In this document: one piece after another, positions 60,718 to 64,000 of the stretch
Layout: each line of letters opens with the position of its first letter
Position numbering within the stretch: position 1 is the first letter of the stretch
NCBI RefSeq assembly: GCF_900142765.1
Contig: NZ_FRCB01000003.1
Coordinates: 1 to 64,000 of the forward strand
DNA length: 64,000 nt
Reading direction: 5' to 3'
Source of the DNA: Roseovarius litoreus
GTDB lineage: Bacteria > Pseudomonadota > Alphaproteobacteria > Rhodobacterales > Rhodobacteraceae
Translations under genes and position numbers: made by a program
Notes under the pieces: generated by a model
The model's database searches: none
Told to the model about the DNA's origin: nothing
What the model saw: only the letters and a program-made list of their open reading frames with translations

Positions 60718-61452
60718 TCACCCTGCCGGATATGTGACCGTGGCACTTTCAGCCTGCATCGGGCCTGCGGCGCGGTCGAACCGCAGATAGGCGATGCCTT
60801 TGCCGCCCGATTGGGTGAACAATGTGCCCGCCGGCTTTTCGGATGATGTGATCTGTGTCCCGGCGGGCGCTTGGCCCTCGACCTCAACCGTTGCCAGCCC
60901 TTTGCGTAACTCTGTCTTGTGCTTCATGCGGGCGGTCACTTCCTGCCCGACATAGCAGCCTTTCTTGAAATCGACGCCGTTGAGACGCTCGAACCCGGCC
61001 TCCAGAATGAAGGTGTCGGGCGACAGCTCGATGCCGGTTTCCGGGATGCAATGGGCCACGCGAATGGCCTCCCAGTCGGTGCCGTCATCCCCGCCTTCCG
61101 TCCCATAAAGACGCCAACCCAGATCGGGGTGGCGCGGATCGGCAAGCGCGCCGTCCGGGGCTGGGCCGGTTCCACGCTTCACCTGCAACTTGCTTTGCGT
61201 GATCGTCACATCGGCCCGCAGCTTGTACATCGTAAGCCGTTGCAGAAGCTGTGAGGACAGGCTTTCGTCAACGTCCAGAAGAATCGCCTCTTCATGACGG
61301 GCAAGAAAGAAATCCGCGATATACTTGCCCTGAGGCGTCAGCATGGCCGCATAGACAAGACCCTGATCCAGTTTGCGCATATCGTTGGTCACAAGGCCTT
61401 GCAGGAAGTCCTGCGCCTCGGATCCGGTGATTTCCAGAATCGTGCGTGTCAT
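60718..61452 (-). CDS. ygfZ: YgfZ/GcvT-family folate-binding protein
   Basis: A 244-residue protein with the YgfZ signature KGCYVGQEVTARMKHK (cysteine C166), which marks the folate-dependent helper of iron-sulfur enzyme maintenance. The N-terminal GcvT-like half is intact. ATG 61452 has GGGAG six bases upstream; a longer frame would reach 61491 or beyond. It is divergent from the glycosyltransferase gene. Confidence 0.9.
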   Translation of the reverse strand: MTRTILEITGSEAQDFLQGLVTNDMRKLDQGLVYAAMLTPQGKYIADFFLARHEEAILLDVDESLSSQLLQRLTMYKLRADVTITQSKLQVKRGTGPAPDGALADPRHPDLGWRLYGTEGGDDGTDWEAIRVAHCIPETGIELSPDTFILEAGFERLNGVDFKKGCYVGQEVTARMKHKTELRKGLATVEVEGQAPAGTQITSSEKPAGTLFTQSGGKGIAYLRFDRAAGPMQAESATVTYPAG

Positions 61453-61517
61453 TGCCACTCCCGTCAGCTTGTGCCTTGTAATATAGCTCATGATGCGCGG
61501 CACAACAGGGGGCGTGA

Positions 61518-62189
61518 ATGCGGGCGAAACTCTCGGTGGTGATGCCGACGCTGAATGCGGCGCAGGAGCTGGCGCGCAGTCTTCCGGCACTGGCCGAAGG
61601 GCTTGATGCGGGGCTGATCCGCGAACTGATCATCTCGGATGGCGGATCGACCGATGCGACCCTGACGATCGCGGATGAGGCGGGGGCGCATGTGGTGTCG
61701 GGGCCAGCTTCGCGTGGGGGGCAATTGCGCCGCGGGGCCGATGCGGCGACAGGGGAATGGCTGTTGTTTCTGCATGCCGATACGGTCCTGCCCTCAGGGT
61801 GGGCCGATATGGTCAAGGACCAGATATCCACCGGAAGGCCCGCTTATTTCAGGATGCGGTTCGATACAGCCGGGCTTGCCCCGATGCTGGTGGCAGGATG
61901 GGCAAACCTGCGTGCAAGGCGGTTTCATTTGCCCTATGGCGATCAAGGCCTGCTGATCTCGCGGACGGAATACGATGCAGTAGGCGGATTTCGGGATATC
62001 CCCCTGATGGAGGATGTTGCCATGTCCCGTGCGCTTGGCGCGCGGCTTGAGGGTCTGCCGGGTGTCGTGACCACCAGTGCGGCGCGCTATGCCCGTGACG
62101 GCTGGCTGCGGCGTGGGGCGCGCAACCTGTCCTTGTTGCTCAGATACCTGATGGGCGCCGATCCCGAGAGCCTGGCGCGCCGCTACTAG
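61518..62189 (+). CDS. family 2 glycosyltransferase (TIGR04283-like)
   Basis: A 223-residue GT-A fold transferase: LSVVMPTLNAAQELARSL at the start, SDGGSTDAT near residue 41, and LLFLHADTVLP near residue 83 in place of a classical DxD. The short length and GDQGLLISR fit the TIGR04283 group, sometimes annotated as arsenosugar-related. The acceptor is unknown. No signal peptide; a weak hydrophobic stretch near 120-135. Confidence 0.82.
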   Translation: MRAKLSVVMPTLNAAQELARSLPALAEGLDAGLIRELIISDGGSTDATLTIADEAGAHVVSGPASRGGQLRRGADAATGEWLLFLHADTVLPSGWADMVKDQISTGRPAYFRMRFDTAGLAPMLVAGWANLRARRFHLPYGDQGLLISRTEYDAVGGFRDIPLMEDVAMSRALGARLEGLPGVVTTSAARYARDGWLRRGARNLSLLLRYLMGADPESLARRY

Positions 62190-62195
62190 CTCCGA

Positions 62196-62218
62196 AAGGT
62201 GACACCCGGCGTCACCTT
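62196..62218. terminator. hairpin between convergent genes
   Basis: AAGGTGAC (62196-62203) and GTCACCTT (62211-62218) form a perfect 8-bp stem between the ends of the glycosyltransferase and phosphatase genes. No long T-run, so termination is uncertain. Confidence 0.45.
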
Positions 62219-62236
62219 GGCCACAGGCGGAAACCC

Positions 62237-62920
62237 TTAGAAAATCGGCTTGTGGGTCGCCTCGTAATCGGCCTGCATCGCGTCATGCTGATACTCGGCC
62301 TCCAGCCAATCCTCAAAGCTGATGCCGGTCGCCGCGTGGCTTTGCTCATAGCGATCGAGGATATGATCCAGAACGCCGGTCTTCGACCATTTGAGATGGA
62401 TATACTTCACCCCCAGCATCTTGCGGGCCTCCGAAACGGGGCGTCCCTCGATCACCAGCAGGTAGATGGCAGCGGCAAAGCCCGCGCGATCCGCACCGGA
62501 TTTGCAATGCATGACAAAGGGTTTTTCAATCTCGCGGAAGGCGCGGATCAGACCCTTGATTTCGGTTCCCGGCGCGGCCTGACGGGCCATCAGGTTCACA
62601 TTGACCAGTGTCAGACCAAGGGTGCGGCAGCTTTCTTCTTCCACCAGATAATGTGCGGTCCCGCCTGCGCCGCGAAGGTTGAGGATCGTCTTGATCCCTT
62701 TCTTCTTCAGTTTGACGAAGCGTTCATGGGTCGGCTGGTTCGAGCGATAGACACCCGGGGCGATTTCGTAGAAATTCGTCCAGACCTTGCGCAGAACCGC
62801 ATGGTCGAACCACAGATTATAGATATTTGCCCGGCGGCGATTTTCCGGTGTCGACAGGTCCGTGTCGAACGAATTGCGCAGGTTTCGTTCCCAATCGACG
62901 AGTCTTCTGAACAGTTTCAT
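62237..62920 (-). CDS. dual-specificity / tyrosine phosphatase
   Basis: A 227-residue cysteine phosphatase with the P-loop HCKSGADRAG (C139, R145) and an upstream IKTILNLRGAG segment carrying the region of the general acid. It probably dephosphorylates proteins or a soluble phosphate ester. No signal peptide. ATG 62920 gives the usual start; ATG 62938 adds six residues and is possible because the Shine-Dalgarno is weak for both. Confidence 0.85.
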   Translation of the reverse strand: MKLFRRLVDWERNLRNSFDTDLSTPENRRRANIYNLWFDHAVLRKVWTNFYEIAPGVYRSNQPTHERFVKLKKKGIKTILNLRGAGGTAHYLVEEESCRTLGLTLVNVNLMARQAAPGTEIKGLIRAFREIEKPFVMHCKSGADRAGFAAAIYLLVIEGRPVSEARKMLGVKYIHLKWSKTGVLDHILDRYEQSHAATGISFEDWLEAEYQHDAMQADYEATHKPIF

Positions 62921-63067
62921 AAAAGGGAAGCGCTCCATCCGGCAGGTCCGATTGCCTGAACGCCCCATTTATTCGGCAGCGGCCCTCATGGCAAGGCGCG
63001 CGGGGCCGATTGACGGCAGGCTGATGCAAGGTAATGTCACCCCATTCATGTCAGGAGACCCCATCCC

Positions 63068-64000
63068 GTGAGCCTCAGCCAAGGACGCCCCTATCTGGCC
63101 ATTCCCGGCCCGTCAGTCATGCCCGATGCCGTGTTGCGCGCCATGCACCGCGCCTCGCCCAATATTTACGAGGGCGATCTGATCGACCTGACCGCCGGGC
63201 TGATCCCCGATCTGCGGCGCGTGGCCCGCACCAAGGGCCATGTCGCGATCTATATCGCCAATGGGCATGGGGCTTGGGAGGCTGCGTTGGCCAATGTGAT
63301 CGCACCGGGCGAAAGGGTGCTGGTGGCGGCTACGGGGCGGTTTGGCCACGGTTGGGGCGATATTGCCACCGGCCTTGGCGCAGAGGTCGAAATACTTGAT
63401 TTCGGCAAGCAAAGCCCGCTTGATCCGGGTCGCGTGGAAGATGCGCTGCGCGCCGATAAAGCCCACAAGATCAAGGCGGTGCTGGTCACTCATGTGGATA
63501 CCTCGACCTCGATTCTCAATGATGTGGCGGCCGTGCGCGCAGCCCTTGATGCCGCCCGGCACCCGGCGCTTTTGATGGCTGATTGCATCGCGTCGCTTGC
63601 CTGTGACCGGTTCGAGATGGACGCCTGGGGTGTGGATGTGATGGTCGCCGCCAGCCAGAAAGGGTTGATGACGCCGCCCGGTCTGAGCTTTGTCTTCTTC
63701 GGCGACAAGGCAGCTGAGCTGCGCGCCGGGATGGAGCGGGTCAGCCGCTATTGGGATTGGAGGCCGCGGGCGCAGCCCGAGATGTTCTATCAGTATTTTG
63801 GCGGAACCGCCCCGACACATCATCTGTTCGGGCTGCGCGCCGCGCTGGACATGATCCACGAGGAAGGGATCGAGGCGGTCTGGGCACGCCATGACCTGCT
63901 GGCGCAAGCCATATGGGCGGCATGTGAGGCCTGGGGGCAGGATGGACCTTTGCAGCTGAACGTGGACACTCCGGCCTACCGCAGTCGCGCGGTGACGTCG
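63068..64000 (+). CDS. class V aminotransferase, cut by the window end
   Basis: The first 311 residues of a PLP enzyme of the alanine/serine-glyoxylate aminotransferase group: AIPGPSVMPDAVLRAM, THVDTSTSILND, ADCIASLACD, and the PLP lysine K198 in ASQKGLMTPPGLS. The frame is open to base 64000 without a stop, so the C-terminus is missing. Start GTG 63068 has GGAG ten bases upstream. A serine-glyoxylate-type enzyme would fit glyoxylate or C1 metabolism, but the amino donor is not certain. Confidence 0.88.
   Translation, partial: MSLSQGRPYLAIPGPSVMPDAVLRAMHRASPNIYEGDLIDLTAGLIPDLRRVARTKGHVAIYIANGHGAWEAALANVIAPGERVLVAATGRFGHGWGDIATGLGAEVEILDFGKQSPLDPGRVEDALRADKAHKIKAVLVTHVDTSTSILNDVAAVRAALDAARHPALLMADCIASLACDRFEMDAWGVDVMVAASQKGLMTPPGLSFVFFGDKAAELRAGMERVSRYWDWRPRAQPEMFYQYFGGTAPTHHLFGLRAALDMIHEEGIEAVWARHDLLAQAIWAACEAWGQDGPLQLNVDTPAYRSRAVTS

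Overview
The window looks like a chromosomal segment of a Roseobacter-type alphaproteobacterium (Rhodobacteraceae). The reasons are its high GC content, very tight operons with 4-nt ATGA/GTGA overlaps, a strong bias towards TRAP and ABC uptake systems, a urtABCDE locus whose UrtB carries a long N-terminal extension, a PopZ-like DUF2497 protein, and an rRNA operon ending 5S then tRNA-fMet. I do not assign a genus. All family names come from reading the sequence; no search was run.

Layout. 1-161: the tail of an rRNA operon (end of 5S, a broken tRNA-fMet, a terminator). 211-8944: a divergent RpiR regulator and a seven-gene operon encoding an N-formylglutamate-amidohydrolase-like enzyme, TRAP transporter, glutamine-synthetase-like ligase, aldehyde dehydrogenase and iron alcohol dehydrogenase. 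I read it as a candidate gamma-glutamylation pathway for an amine or amino alcohol. 9118-9975: a secreted delta-class carbonic anhydrase-like protein. 10082-19470: a LacI regulator with two phased palindromic operators, and a CUT1 ABC importer with two different ATPases and a 62-aa membrane protein, followed by a fused dihydroxyacetone-type kinase and a PHP phosphoesterase. 19567-20462: a TPR protein and a small secreted protein.

20499-33008: two transport operons around one LysR gene. The leftward one is a PotFGHI-type ABC system with a coupled gene of unknown function at its end. The rightward one is a glycerol-phosphate-type CUT1 ABC system followed by two paralogous calcineurin-like phosphodiesterases, suggesting import and cleavage of an organophosphate diester. 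33579-39548: urtABCDE urea transporter, preceded by a sigma54-like promoter.

40027-54314: the most striking locus, a 3084-residue BapA-type repeat adhesin followed by its dedicated type I secretion system (outer-membrane protein, ABC ATPase with an apparently degenerate C39 domain, HlyD adaptor). Its 258-bp repeats have recently amplified, apparently as 516-bp dimers.

54529-64000: housekeeping genes: tRNA-Cys, an isoaspartyl-methyltransferase-like gene, a second TolC, DUF2497/PopZ-like, cobQ, a small conserved protein, efp, ygfZ-like, a glycosyltransferase, a tyrosine phosphatase, and a class V aminotransferase cut by the window end.

A recurring pattern is a strong hairpin without a U-tract just downstream of four of the five solute-binding-protein genes. 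It probably lets the binding protein be made in excess over the rest of its operon.
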